Shown piece by piece: positions 51,738 to 60,401 of a DNA stretch of 64,000 nucleotides (position 1 is its first letter; each line of letters opens with the position of its first letter). The stretch is from Leptofilum sp041748655 (GTDB lineage Bacteria; Chloroflexota; Anaerolineae; Promineifilales; Promineifilaceae). The stretch lies in contig JBGTCV010000143.1 of NCBI GenBank assembly GCA_041748655.1, positions 62,001 to 126,000 of the forward strand. Reading direction: 5' to 3'. The notes beneath the pieces were generated by a model. That model was not told the DNA's origin. It worked only from the letters and a program-made list of their open reading frames with translations, and searched no databases. Made by a program: the position numbers and the translations under genes.

Positions 51738-52234
51738 CGATCTTTGCCGCTGCCGGACACAGATGCTGGTTGCCAGCGGCGTAAAATGAGGGCTGCTGTA
51801 CCAAAGCTGCCCAGCAGTAGAGCCAACAGTGCCCAGCTGGTGAGGTACCAGGGGGTGTCTGGCTGGGGTGGGGCGCTGTTAATTCCCAGGCTGTAGCTGC
51901 CGCTGATGGGGTGCCCATCGCTGCTGATGACTGACCATTGCACCGTGTAAACGCCGTCTGGCAGGGGTGGAACGGCCGTTACCAACACCGTCTCATCATT
52001 GGGGTCCACCACAGGCTCTAGCTCCGCTGCCGAGATGAAATCCTGATGCAGCTGAATCTGCCCGTTTGGCCCGATTGGCTCGCTGAAGGTGAGCCGTATT
52101 TCTGTCAGCGCTTCAACCGAACTGCCAGGGGCGGGAATTGCCGAAACCAGTTCGGCATGGGCCAAAACGCGGGGAACGAAAACGAAAACGGCCGTTCCCC
52201 ACAAAATCAGCAAAATCAGCCAAAATCGTCTCAT
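51734..52234 (-). CDS. CopC-domain protein with C-terminal membrane helix
   Basis: 166 residues. A signal peptide (1-25) precedes HAELVSAIPAPGSSV, where His26 would be the mature N-terminus and a copper ligand. The second conserved stretch is SVISSDGHPISGSYSLG. A membrane helix follows at about 129-150. CopC-like proteins carry copper outside the membrane. It overlaps the end of the upstream thioredoxin-like lipoprotein gene by 4 bases, so both are cotranslated, which suggests a copper-delivery or cytochrome-assembly role. Confidence 0.9.
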   Translation of the reverse strand: MRRFWLILLILWGTAVFVFVPRVLAHAELVSAIPAPGSSVEALTEIRLTFSEPIGPNGQIQLHQDFISAAELEPVVDPNDETVLVTAVPPLPDGVYTVQWSVISSDGHPISGSYSLGINSAPPQPDTPWYLTSWALLALLLGSFGTAALILRRWQPASVSGSGKDR

Positions 52235-53172
52235 GGCAGCACCGGCCCCAACGCCTGGGCCAGCTCACGCGGCGACACCGGCCCCGCCAGTGACGCCGTT
52301 ACCCGCCCCTCATTATCCAACACAAAAATGTATGGCTCGGTCACCAGGCCCCACTCTGCCATCTCTGGCACGTAGGTCAGCGCCTGAAAATCGGCGTACA
52401 CCTCAATGTGGATAAAGTTGGCCGCGTCCCTCACTGCGTCCCGCACGGTGGCCATACTGTTCAGCACGGGGGTGCACCATTTTGTCTCGCACAGGCCGGG
52501 GGTGATGAAGCCGACCACGGTTGGCTTGCCGCTGGCAACTGCCTCGGCCACGGTGAGCTGGTAAAAAGCTGGGTCCGGGTCGTTGCCAGAACTGAGCAGG
52601 TTGATATCTGGCACTGTTGCCAGGGTACGGTTTTGGCTCAGCGGGGCGAGATCGCCCACGGCGACGGCTTCGCTTTCGGCCCTGGCCTCAATGGTGAACT
52701 GGCTGGTGACAGAACGGCCGTCTGCCAGCATCACCTCTGCCGTTACCCCCCAAAAACCAGGAGTGGGCAGATTTGGGTAGGCTACCCAGTACGGCACTTC
52801 GTAATCGCTGTAATTTTCGGCCGCCCCTTGCCACACTGGCTCGGCTGCTGTTTCACCAACCTGTGCCATGCTCAGGGAGACGCTTTGAGCATCAGCCACC
52901 GGGTCGGGGCCATCAAACAGGCCAAAAACGATGCGGGAGGTGCCAACGGCCGTATCGGCATTCATGCGGGTAATTTGCAGGGGAGAGACGGCGTTGGGGA
53001 TGGGTGTGGCAACGGCAGTTCTGTTGCACGCCATCAAAAACAACAGCGTAAAAGCAACAAAAACCTGTCCGGCCAACTGGCTTAGCCTGAGTGGTGCAAG
53101 GCACTGGCCAAACGGTTCCAACCAATTGAAACGCCTGCGGCCAGTGCCTTGCACCTGAGTAGTTCTTTTCAT
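52231..53172 (-). CDS. Thioredoxin-like lipoprotein, repeat element in its leader region
   Basis: 313 residues from the ATG at 53172. The lipobox is FLMAC, followed by a Thr/Pro linker, an Ig-like region and a C-terminal thioredoxin-like domain with a C-x4-C site (PGLCETKWCTPVL), as in SCO- or TlpA-type proteins. Residues about 5-29 (VQGTGRRRFNWLEPFGQCLA) are encoded by the 73-bp hairpin element, giving an unusually long n-region before the hydrophobic core. Alternative TTG starts after the element lack a basic n-region. The upstream membrane-protein gene overlaps its start by 4 bases. Confidence 0.85.
   Translation of the reverse strand: MKRTTQVQGTGRRRFNWLEPFGQCLAPLRLSQLAGQVFVAFTLLFLMACNRTAVATPIPNAVSPLQITRMNADTAVGTSRIVFGLFDGPDPVADAQSVSLSMAQVGETAAEPVWQGAAENYSDYEVPYWVAYPNLPTPGFWGVTAEVMLADGRSVTSQFTIEARAESEAVAVGDLAPLSQNRTLATVPDINLLSSGNDPDPAFYQLTVAEAVASGKPTVVGFITPGLCETKWCTPVLNSMATVRDAVRDAANFIHIEVYADFQALTYVPEMAEWGLVTEPYIFVLDNEGRVTASLAGPVSPRELAQALGPVLP
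53090..53162. repeat. 73-bp dispersed hairpin element, copy B
   Basis: Inverted relative to the copy at 37248-37320, with 2 differences in 73 bases. It lies inside the 5' end of the lipoprotein gene and keeps the frame open. Confidence 0.9.
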
Positions 53173-54248
53173 CCCCGCCCTTGCTCCATCAGCGCTTTTT
53201 GCAGTGCATCCGTGCCAATTTGCTGCACCAGAAAATGAGCAATTGTTGCTTTTTGGTTGGTAATATTGGCGTTTGGGTCTGGCTGGGCTGCTTCCTGAAC
53301 ATAGCTGATCACTTTTTCCGAATTGCCCAATTTTTCAGCCAGAGCCACCATCTCATCCAGGCTGTAATGTTCCACCAGCTGCCAGATGAGCGTGTCGCTG
53401 CTGACGGCCTTGGTCAGAACCATCGCTTGCGGGCTGAGCATTTGCATCGCCTGGGTCAGCAGCAGTTCCACGTAAGCCTGTCCGCCATTTTCTAAAATGG
53501 CGAGGGCGATGCTGGATTTAGCGAAGTTTTCTGGCGCTTTGGGATCTAGCAGCTTTTCCAGATCGGCTTTACGCTGCTCTTCCTGCTCGCGGGTAAGGGT
53601 GGCGCGGGCGGTAATGGTGTACCAGGCGATGTCGTACAGCTCGGCCATGGTCGGGTAATATTCAAGCAGGCGGGTAACGGCCGTTCGCCGCTTGTTCATC
53701 AATTCCAGATCAATTTGAGTGCGGGCCAGGTTCTGAAACTGGTCATACAGCCAGCCCAGATTGAGCGCCACTTCCCCTTCCTCGCCGTCGCCAATGCGCT
53801 TGGCCAACACAAAACGGGTGCGGATGATCGCCTGGAAGCCCACGCCCACGCTCAAAACTTGTAGGCTGGGGTTCATCTCTGTCATTGTGACCCGGACAAC
53901 GACCAGGGCAATCATGGCAGACACGACGTTGACCGCAATCAATATCCAGGCCCAGCGGGTGCGCAGCGCTTCTCGCGGATAGGTTTGGAAGGTGGAAACC
54001 AGCTCGGCAATAGCCACGGTGGCCCCCAGCAGCCCCACCAAAACGTAGGGTGCCAGGCGAGCGACAAAGCCGAGGACGTTGCTTTGCAGCGGTGCTACCC
54101 AGGCGGGTGTGGTTTCGGTAATCGGGAAAACAATGATGATAATAAGGGCAGCCAGAAGGAGGAGGAAGATGGCAACGGCCGTTTTCATGCCGCGCGTAAT
54201 TTGGGTACGCTCACCAAAGGTTATTTCATTGGGTTGAGGAGCAGCCAT
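53169..54248 (-). CDS. Membrane protein of unknown function
   Basis: 359 residues with about four membrane helices in the first 150 (AIFLLLLAALIIIIVFPI, VGLLGATVAIAELV, WAWILIAVNVVSAMIALVVV). A cytoplasmic-looking helical C-terminal domain of about 200 residues is rich in Leu and Gln. No family recognised. It overlaps the lipoprotein gene by 4 bases and lies downstream of a small winged-helix gene, so the four genes down to copC may form one operon. Confidence 0.85.
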   Translation of the reverse strand: MAAPQPNEITFGERTQITRGMKTAVAIFLLLLAALIIIIVFPITETTPAWVAPLQSNVLGFVARLAPYVLVGLLGATVAIAELVSTFQTYPREALRTRWAWILIAVNVVSAMIALVVVRVTMTEMNPSLQVLSVGVGFQAIIRTRFVLAKRIGDGEEGEVALNLGWLYDQFQNLARTQIDLELMNKRRTAVTRLLEYYPTMAELYDIAWYTITARATLTREQEEQRKADLEKLLDPKAPENFAKSSIALAILENGGQAYVELLLTQAMQMLSPQAMVLTKAVSSDTLIWQLVEHYSLDEMVALAEKLGNSEKVISYVQEAAQPDPNANITNQKATIAHFLVQQIGTDALQKALMEQGRG

Positions 54249-54287
54249 AGATGGAATCCCGTGGGGAAATGAGTGTTAAAAAGTGGA

Positions 54288-54533
54288 TCAGGCAAGGCTG
54301 CCGTTTAGATAAACCCGCGCCTCGCTGGTGATAGCCACCAGCATACCGTCTGGGCTGTTGGTGTCGTTGCGCAAATGGACAAAGCCCGCGCTCGACAAGT
54401 CACGCAGCACCGACAACGTTTTGCCCGGCAGCGTCCAGGTTTCGGCTGCCACTTCGCTGGGGCTCATTGCGCCTCGTTTGGCTAAGGTAATCAACACTTT
54501 GCGTTCTTCTTCTTCTAATTCAAACCGTTTCAT
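54288..54533 (-). CDS. Small winged-helix DNA-binding protein
   Basis: 81 residues. ERKVLITLAKRGAMSPSEVA and TLSVLRDLSSAGFVHLR form a MarR/ArsR-like winged helix. AGGAG lies 9 bases before the ATG. It is the first gene of the minus-strand run to copC and may regulate it. Confidence 0.82.
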   Translation of the reverse strand: MKRFELEEEERKVLITLAKRGAMSPSEVAAETWTLPGKTLSVLRDLSSAGFVHLRNDTNSPDGMLVAITSEARVYLNGSLA

Positions 54534-54691
54534 CTTCTTACTCCTGCTACGGATTGCAGAGTAGCTTCTTGCTTTTGAGCGATGACAGATTCAGTAATCT
54601 TAATGGTGTAAAGATAGTTTGTTTCTGATCTTCAATACCAATTATAACATAAACCCTATCACGCCATGATCCGCAAAAAAGTAGTCAGCGA

Positions 54692-55507
54692 TCAGGTATT
54701 CAGCTGGTGCAACGTGCGGCGGGTAAGGACAGTGGCCATTTCGGCGCGGTAATTGGCATCGCCCCGGAAGTCGCCGGGGTGGCTGTTGGCGGCAGCGGCG
54801 GCGGTGGTGGCCTGTTCGGCATCGGTTGGGGCGGCTTGTTCGGCCGCGTTCAGGCGAAACGGCCGTTCCGCCAATCCGGTTGCTGCCAATCGGACCGAGC
54901 CATCTGCCATGCGCCAGCCGGTGATGGAGACAATGGGGTAATCGGCCGGGGTGCGGGCGACGCGGTGACTGGCTCCGCTGCCTGCGGGCAGGGGAATGGT
55001 GATGGTGGTGATGAGGCCAGACGGCCGTTCCTCATCCCCTAAATAATCGGCCAGGGAGACGGTGTTTCGGCTGGACAGGCTTTGCAGCGTGACGCTGGCT
55101 TCCAGCACCAGCAGGGCGGCCAATAGCTCGCTGTCTGGCAGGCGGCTGGCGACGGTGCCGCCTAGCGTGGCGGCGTTGCGGTAGGTGTTGGGGCCAGCCT
55201 GATGGAGGGCGGTTTGCAGCAGGGACGCGGCACTGTTTGCTGGCAGCTCGGCGGCTAAAAATGCACTCAGTTTGGTGAGGCTAAGCGTTGCGCCGACGGC
55301 CAAGACCTCTTTACCGCCGCCACTGACCAGTTGTGCCTGGGCTAATCCCAACGCTTGCAGGTCGATAACGGCCGTTCCCGGCAACCCCTGTTCCGTGGCC
55401 AATAGCTTGGTGCCGCCAGCCAGCGGCTCACTGCCGGGTCTGGCCAGCAAGTTCAACGCTTCGTCTAACGATTCTGGGCGATAGTAGCTGTCTGGTTTTT
55501 GGGGCAT
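54692..55507 (-). CDS. FAD-binding subunit of a molybdenum hydroxylase (CoxM/XdhB-like)
   Basis: 271 residues. It carries the FAD-binding PCMH domain: PLAGGTKLLA near 30, and GPNTYRNAATLGGTVASRLPDS holding the conserved pyrophosphate loop. In xanthine dehydrogenase/CO dehydrogenase-type enzymes this subunit passes electrons between FAD and [2Fe-2S] clusters. The large molybdopterin subunit and the iron-sulphur subunit are not next to it, which is unusual. AGGAG is placed well before the ATG. The C-terminus is Ala/Thr-rich and weaker. Confidence 0.88.
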   Translation of the reverse strand: MPQKPDSYYRPESLDEALNLLARPGSEPLAGGTKLLATEQGLPGTAVIDLQALGLAQAQLVSGGGKEVLAVGATLSLTKLSAFLAAELPANSAASLLQTALHQAGPNTYRNAATLGGTVASRLPDSELLAALLVLEASVTLQSLSSRNTVSLADYLGDEERPSGLITTITIPLPAGSGASHRVARTPADYPIVSITGWRMADGSVRLAATGLAERPFRLNAAEQAAPTDAEQATTAAAAANSHPGDFRGDANYRAEMATVLTRRTLHQLNT

Positions 55508-55700
55508 GGGTAACTCCTGTTTTAGATGTTAACGCCGAAGGGCAGAGAAATAGTTATTGCACTTTTGTCGGTTTCTGGTTGTGAAATTGCCATCTGCTGA
55601 TTACAATAGCCATAATGCTCATTATTTTACCCGAAACGGCACAAAAACCGACAGCTTTGCCCGGAGATACTGGGCATTTTCACACCTGGAGCCACGTTTT

Positions 55701-56561
55701 ATGACGGAGCAATCTTCTGCTTTTTTGCATGGTTTAAGCATCCATTTGCGGCAGCGCCGGGCCGTGGCTCTGGGGGTGGCGCTGCTGGCGCTGGGGGCGA
55801 TGGGCTGGTATGCCATCACCGACGGCGCTCATTTAGTGCATGATCCGGTGTTGACGGGTGGGGATTATGTGGGCGGGGCCCTGTGCCATCGGCTGACGTC
55901 CCACTCATTTATGATAAACGGCCGTCAATTCCCCCTCTGTGCCCGCTGTACCGGCATGTATCTGGGGGTGGCGCTGGCGTTTGGCGTCCTGTTTCTGGCG
56001 GGGCGGGGGCGGCGGACCGACTTACCACCGCTGCCCATTCTGCTCCCCCTGATTGGCTTTGTTGGGCTGATGGGGGTCGATGGCCTGAACTCCGCTTTCC
56101 ATTTTTTACCCAACTTTCCCTACCTGTATGAACCGCAAAACTGGCTGAGGCTGGTCACGGGCATGGGTACCGGGCTGGCGATGGGGCTGCTAATCTTCCC
56201 GGCGCTGGCGCAGACGCTGTGGCGGGAGGGTGACGGCCGTCCCATCATTGACTCGGCGCGGGAGCTGGGGGGTGTGGTTTTGCTGGGGGGAACGGCCGTT
56301 TTGCTGGTTCTAAGCAACCAAGCGACTATTTTGTACGTATTGGCCCTAGTGAGCGTTGCCGGGGTTCTGTTGATTGTCACCTCGCTAAACGCCGTCTTTT
56401 TGCTGATGTTGGTGAAGCGGGATGGTTTGGCGGTACGTTGGCAGGAAACGGCCGTACCGCTTCTGGTAAGCTTTGCGCTGGCGGTGGTGCAGTTGGGCAC
56501 CATCACGCTGCTGCGCTTGAATTTTGTGGGAACCATTACCGGGTTTCCCGGTCTTTCTTGA
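55701..56561 (+). CDS. DUF2085 membrane protein
   Basis: 286 residues from the ATG at 55701 (GGAG 10 bases upstream); longer frames to 55557 lack family similarity. Seven or so membrane helices. The DUF2085 signature is CHRLTSHSFMINGRQFPLCA plus RCTGMYLG, with paired cysteines that may bind metal. Function unknown. Confidence 0.88.
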   Translation: MTEQSSAFLHGLSIHLRQRRAVALGVALLALGAMGWYAITDGAHLVHDPVLTGGDYVGGALCHRLTSHSFMINGRQFPLCARCTGMYLGVALAFGVLFLAGRGRRTDLPPLPILLPLIGFVGLMGVDGLNSAFHFLPNFPYLYEPQNWLRLVTGMGTGLAMGLLIFPALAQTLWREGDGRPIIDSARELGGVVLLGGTAVLLVLSNQATILYVLALVSVAGVLLIVTSLNAVFLLMLVKRDGLAVRWQETAVPLLVSFALAVVQLGTITLLRLNFVGTITGFPGLS

Positions 56562-56562
56562 A

Positions 56563-56618
56563 AGTTTGGAGATTAGAGATTGGTAAGGCAGCAATCTCCA
56601 ATCTCTAATCTCCAAACT
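56563..56618. repeat. Perfect 21-bp inverted repeat (GGAGATTAGAGATTGG)
   Basis: AGTTTGGAGATTAGAGATTGG-type arms are exact complements across a 14-base loop, filling the gap between two membrane-protein genes. The word is shared with 38353-38406. Confidence 0.85.
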
Positions 56619-56637
56619 CTAGTTTTTGGAGAAAAAG

Positions 56638-57204
56638 ATGCTCGATCTGTTTAGCGCTTTTGGTTTGGCGGGCAGCGCCGGTTTAAATGCCTACATCCCC
56701 TTATTGTTGGTCTCTCTCGCCGCCCGTTTTCCCCTGAATGATCCCTTGCTTAATTTAGCCGAACCGTACAGTGTCATGGGCAGCTGGTGGGCCATCGGCA
56801 TCATCAGCGTGCTGCTGCTCATCGAGATGACGGTGGACAAAGTGCCTGCCATCGATACGGTGAACGACGCGATTCAAACTTTTGTCCGCCCGGCTGCCGG
56901 AGCGGTGCTTTTTGCTGCCAACGCCAACATCGTCAACGATATTCATCCGGTTTTGGCGCTGGGGGCCGGATTGGTGGTTGCGGGGAGCGTTCACGCGGTC
57001 AAAGGCCTGGCACGGCCTGTGGTCACGGCGACAACGGCGGGAACCGGCAACTGGCTGGTGAGCCTGTTGGAAGACATTGTGGCCTTTTTTGCCTCGATTT
57101 TGGCTATCTTTTTGCCCGTTTTGGGCATGATTTTGCTGTTTTTTTTCCTGTTTTACGGCTGGCGACTCTACCAACGACGGAAGCAGCGTACCGCTTTCCA
57201 TTAA
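56638..57204 (+). CDS. DUF4126 membrane protein
   Basis: 188 residues from the ATG at 56638, with GGAG 7-8 bases upstream. Five or so membrane helices, with the family features SAGLNAYIPLLLVSLAAR and DKVPAIDTVNDAIQTFVRP. Function unknown. Codirectional with the DUF2085 and Yip1-like genes. Confidence 0.9.
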   Translation: MLDLFSAFGLAGSAGLNAYIPLLLVSLAARFPLNDPLLNLAEPYSVMGSWWAIGIISVLLLIEMTVDKVPAIDTVNDAIQTFVRPAAGAVLFAANANIVNDIHPVLALGAGLVVAGSVHAVKGLARPVVTATTAGTGNWLVSLLEDIVAFFASILAIFLPVLGMILLFFFLFYGWRLYQRRKQRTAFH

Positions 57205-57342
57205 TGTTTCGCCAATTATCCAAAAGGAGGTGGCAATCAGGTAATTTCAGATCTATCTGCAACCAATTTGATTTATGTGTGTTTATATGTTTGGTATTTG
57301 GCGATTTTTATTAATGATTTTTAATCCCCTGAGGAGGATCAC

Positions 57343-57891
57343 ATGTTAGACAGAGTAATTGGCGTTTTGAAACTGGATGTAAACACTTACGAGGAGATCG
57401 AGGCAGACGAGAGCGCAACTTCGCAAGCGGCTATCGTTGTAGCTGTGGTAGCTATCGTCGGGGGTTTGATTGGGGGCGGTATCAGCGCAGCTATGGGCGG
57501 CAGCTTCCTGGGCAGCTTTTTGAGCCAGCTTATTGGCGCTTTTGTGAGCTGGGGTGTTTGGTCTGTGGTTACTTATTTTGTGGGAACTTCCTTGTTTGGT
57601 GGTAAATCAAGTATTGGACAAATGCTTCGGGTTTTAGGTTTTGCTCAGGCTCCTGGTATTTTGGGCATTATTCCGGTTTGCGGTTCCTTTGTGGGTTGGA
57701 TCTGGACCTTGGTCTGTACGTTTATTGCCATTCGTCAGGGGCTGGATTTAGATAATGCCAAAGCTGCCATGACGGCCGTTATTGCCTTTATTGCCGTTTT
57801 TATTGCCTCTCTTATTATTGGCGCTATCTTGGCCGCACTTGGTTTGACAGCTGGCGCTGGCCTGAGCGCTTTGCAGGGCCTGACTGGCTAA
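57343..57891 (+). CDS. Yip1-family membrane protein
   Basis: 182 residues, five hydrophobic segments with many glycines (GGLIGGGISAAMGGSFLGSF). The segment GQMLRVLGFAQAPGILGIIP is typical of Yip1-domain proteins. GAGGAGG lies 4-6 bases before the ATG. Role unknown. Confidence 0.88.
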   Translation: MLDRVIGVLKLDVNTYEEIEADESATSQAAIVVAVVAIVGGLIGGGISAAMGGSFLGSFLSQLIGAFVSWGVWSVVTYFVGTSLFGGKSSIGQMLRVLGFAQAPGILGIIPVCGSFVGWIWTLVCTFIAIRQGLDLDNAKAAMTAVIAFIAVFIASLIIGAILAALGLTAGAGLSALQGLTG

Positions 57892-57913
57892 ACCCGCTCA
57901 ACGGTGATTCAAT

Positions 57914-57950
57914 AAAAACGGCCGTTATCGGATGGTAACGGCCGTTTTTT
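57914..57950 (+). terminator. Terminator built from two ACGGCCGT palindromes
   Basis: AAAAACGGCCGTTA and its complement TAACGGCCGTTTTT pair across an 8-base loop and end in a T-run. Each arm contains one full ACGGCCGT (57918, 57938). Confidence 0.9.
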
Positions 57951-57980
57951 GTTGTCTAGAAAAGGGCGAGGCGATACCGA

Positions 57981-59741
57981 TCACCGATCACCGCTTGCCT
58001 CGGCAATTTCCTTCAAACGCAACTGCGCCTGCAGGCCGCTGATGTGGGCTTCTAGCTCTACCAGCTCATCGCGCTGGGTGGAAATTTTGTCGTTTTCGGC
58101 GCGGACAAAACGAGCAAAGGGGGCGATGGTGCTTTCAATGCGCTGTGCGCCGCGCCGCATTTCGCGGGTGAATTGGTCTGTCAGGCTGCTGACTAGCTTT
58201 TGTCGCATTTCAGCCAGCTTTTGGGCAAATTCGGCCTTCGCTTTGCGCTTGCGGGCGGGCAGCACCAGCAGTCCCAGGGCAGCGGCGGCAATCCCGGCAA
58301 AGATGCCGGTGTAGTCAAAGAAGGCGGTGTGGGCCACGACGGTGATGAGCACGCCGAGACCGACGCCCACGCCCGCCAAACCGGTGTTGACAACGGCCGT
58401 TCGCGCCGCCGAAGCCATCTCGGCCGCTTCTTTTTCCTTGTCGTAGGTTTCCACCGCCCGGCGGGTGGCCGCGCCGATGGAGTCGATGAGGCGCTGGCGG
58501 TCGTAGGCCAGGGTGCCTTCTTTGGGACCCGCCTGGCCTACGACGCGGTTGTCGTGGGCTTCTTTGCGCTGGGCCATATGTTCAGCAACGGCCGTCCACT
58601 GGCGTAAATCTTGCTCTACCATCCAGTCGATCAATTCACTGACGCGACTTTCGATCTCACGGGGCGTTTCGCCTACCACTTGCAGCTCAAACGCTTTCTC
58701 CATTTGGCGGGCGCGCAGCAGGTCGGGAATACGCCCCAGACGCATCGTTTCGTCGAAAAAGTCGTTGCCCCGCTTTTCCATGGCGTACAAAATATTGTCG
58801 ATTTCGCTGAGACGGGCTTTGAAGTTGCGCTGCATATCTTCGTCGTAGTAAACCATTTGCCGCTCGATGTCGTTTAGCAGCTGACGATCATCTTGCAGGG
58901 AGGCGAGGTCGGCTTCGCTGCTGGTGAGCTGTTTGCGCACCAGTTTCAACCCCACGCCCAATGGATTGAGCAGCTTGAGTCGGAAACGGCCGTCGTCGTC
59001 CAGCGTATCATGGATGAATTTTTCCAGCGGCTCAAAGCCGCTCTGCGACCACAATTGAGGCTGGCCCGCCTTGGCCTGCTGGGCCAGCTTGGCGGAGATG
59101 GGGAACACGGCCGAAATCTCTCCTACTAAATTTTTAGCCGAATCCTTCACAAACTCAATCACCTGGTTGCGCTCGGCATCGCTGGAAAGAATGTCTGCCT
59201 TGTTGATCAGCAGAACGATCTTTTTACCCCAGTCGCGAATTTGGGCCAGGAAGCTGCGTTCACTTTCGCTAAACGGGTGATCTGCCGAGGTGATAAACAA
59301 AACGAGATCGCTGCGGGGGATGAATTCGGCCGTCAGCGCCTCGTGTTCGCGCAGGATGGCGTTGGTGCCGGGCGTGTCCACAATGCTGATCTTTTTGAGC
59401 ATCTCGACGGGGGCAGTTTGCACCCAGATGCCTTTGTCGCCAGGCACCAGGTTGGTGAGTTCACCATATTTCAGCAGGTAAATCTGGCTGGTGGTGGGCG
59501 TGACGCCTTCAGTTTGCAGCGTCTGGCCCAGAAAGGCGTTGATAAAGGCCGACTTCCCCGAATTAAACTCCCCGGCGACAACCAGCAGGAACAGGTCGTC
59601 TAGCTGGCGAATAGAGTCTGCCAGGGCGGTGCGATCTTCCTTGGCAGTAGCCGTATCCCCCAGCAGGTCGCGCAGCTGGCCCAGCGTGTCGCGGGTGCGT
59701 TTGAGCAGTTCTTCTTGCTCTTGGTTTAAGATAGCGTCCAT
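57981..59741 (-). CDS. Dynamin-like GTPase
   Basis: 586 residues. GTPase motifs: G1 GEFNSGKSAF (57-66), G2 Thr in TPTTSQ, G3 DTPG (122-125), G4 NKAD (180-183). Long helical stalk regions flank a paired hydrophobic hairpin at about 465-510 (GVGVGLGVLITVVAHTAFF and GIAAAALGLLVLPA), as in mitofusin-like bacterial dynamins that bind and reshape membranes. AGGAA lies 6 bases before the ATG. It stands alone between convergent and divergent neighbours. Confidence 0.93.
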   Translation of the reverse strand: MDAILNQEQEELLKRTRDTLGQLRDLLGDTATAKEDRTALADSIRQLDDLFLLVVAGEFNSGKSAFINAFLGQTLQTEGVTPTTSQIYLLKYGELTNLVPGDKGIWVQTAPVEMLKKISIVDTPGTNAILREHEALTAEFIPRSDLVLFITSADHPFSESERSFLAQIRDWGKKIVLLINKADILSSDAERNQVIEFVKDSAKNLVGEISAVFPISAKLAQQAKAGQPQLWSQSGFEPLEKFIHDTLDDDGRFRLKLLNPLGVGLKLVRKQLTSSEADLASLQDDRQLLNDIERQMVYYDEDMQRNFKARLSEIDNILYAMEKRGNDFFDETMRLGRIPDLLRARQMEKAFELQVVGETPREIESRVSELIDWMVEQDLRQWTAVAEHMAQRKEAHDNRVVGQAGPKEGTLAYDRQRLIDSIGAATRRAVETYDKEKEAAEMASAARTAVVNTGLAGVGVGLGVLITVVAHTAFFDYTGIFAGIAAAALGLLVLPARKRKAKAEFAQKLAEMRQKLVSSLTDQFTREMRRGAQRIESTIAPFARFVRAENDKISTQRDELVELEAHISGLQAQLRLKEIAEASGDR

Positions 59742-59935
59742 ATAGTTCCTAATTTTTTATCCGCAGATTGCGCAGATTAATTGTTGGACACCGCTGCGTT
59801 TTTTGGGACACAAAACGACCGTTATCCAACAATCTGAAAGAAGTTAAACTAATGAAAAGTATAGCATGGGGAAATTTGTGTACAAGCGAATCGCGCGCAG
59901 CCGGACTTTTTAGATATCAGGTTTGAAGTTGCCCC

Positions 59936-59966
59936 TTGACTTCAAGCGCACTTGAACCGTTAAAAT
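59936..59966 (+). promoter_or_regulatory. MerR-type promoter with 19-bp spacer and dyad operator
   Basis: TTGACT at 59936-59941 and TAAAAT at 59961-59966 are 19 bases apart, too far for unaided sigma70. The spacer contains the dyad TTCAAG-CGCA-CTTGAA (59941-59956). This is the layout twisted into activity by MerR-family activators such as SoxR or ZntR. Confidence 0.8.
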
Positions 59967-60006
59967 ATGTGTACATTGTAAAATTTATTCAAAACAGGAT
60001 ATACAC

Positions 60007-60378
60007 ATGATGCAAAAGCTATCCATTCAGCAAACGGCCGAGAAGATGGGTGTAACGACCTCCACCCTGCGCTATTACGAAGAGATTGGGATTTTGCCCG
60101 GTATTCAGCGCAATGGCAGCGGCCACCGCTTTTATGAGGAGCAAGATTTGGGTTGGATTTCCTGGATCAAGCTGCTGCGCAGCAGCGGCATGCCCATTGA
60201 AACGATTCGTGAATTTGTTGAACTGACGCAATCCGGCAGCGATTCCATTCCGGCCCGCTGTGAAATTCTGGATTCCCATCGCCAAAAAATCAGAGGGCGC
60301 ATTAACGAACTGGAGGGATTTTTGGCCAGATTGGATGATAAGCTGCAATTTTACCAGGGGTTGACAGACAATCTTTAA
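60007..60378 (+). CDS. MerR-family transcriptional regulator
   Basis: 123 residues. The winged helix is at 5-43 (LSIQQTAEKMGVTTSTLRYY, then HRFYEEQDLGWI). A dimerisation coiled coil follows (RQKIRGRINELEGFLARLDD). It lacks the cysteine cluster of metal or iron-sulphur sensors, and resembles the MerR type that regulates aldo/keto reductase genes under aldehyde or chemical stress. It is transcribed from the MerR-type promoter just upstream, so it probably controls itself and the next gene. Confidence 0.93.
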   Translation: MMQKLSIQQTAEKMGVTTSTLRYYEEIGILPGIQRNGSGHRFYEEQDLGWISWIKLLRSSGMPIETIREFVELTQSGSDSIPARCEILDSHRQKIRGRINELEGFLARLDDKLQFYQGLTDNL

Positions 60379-60401
60379 ACGTTACCCATAAGGAGAAAAC
60401 A

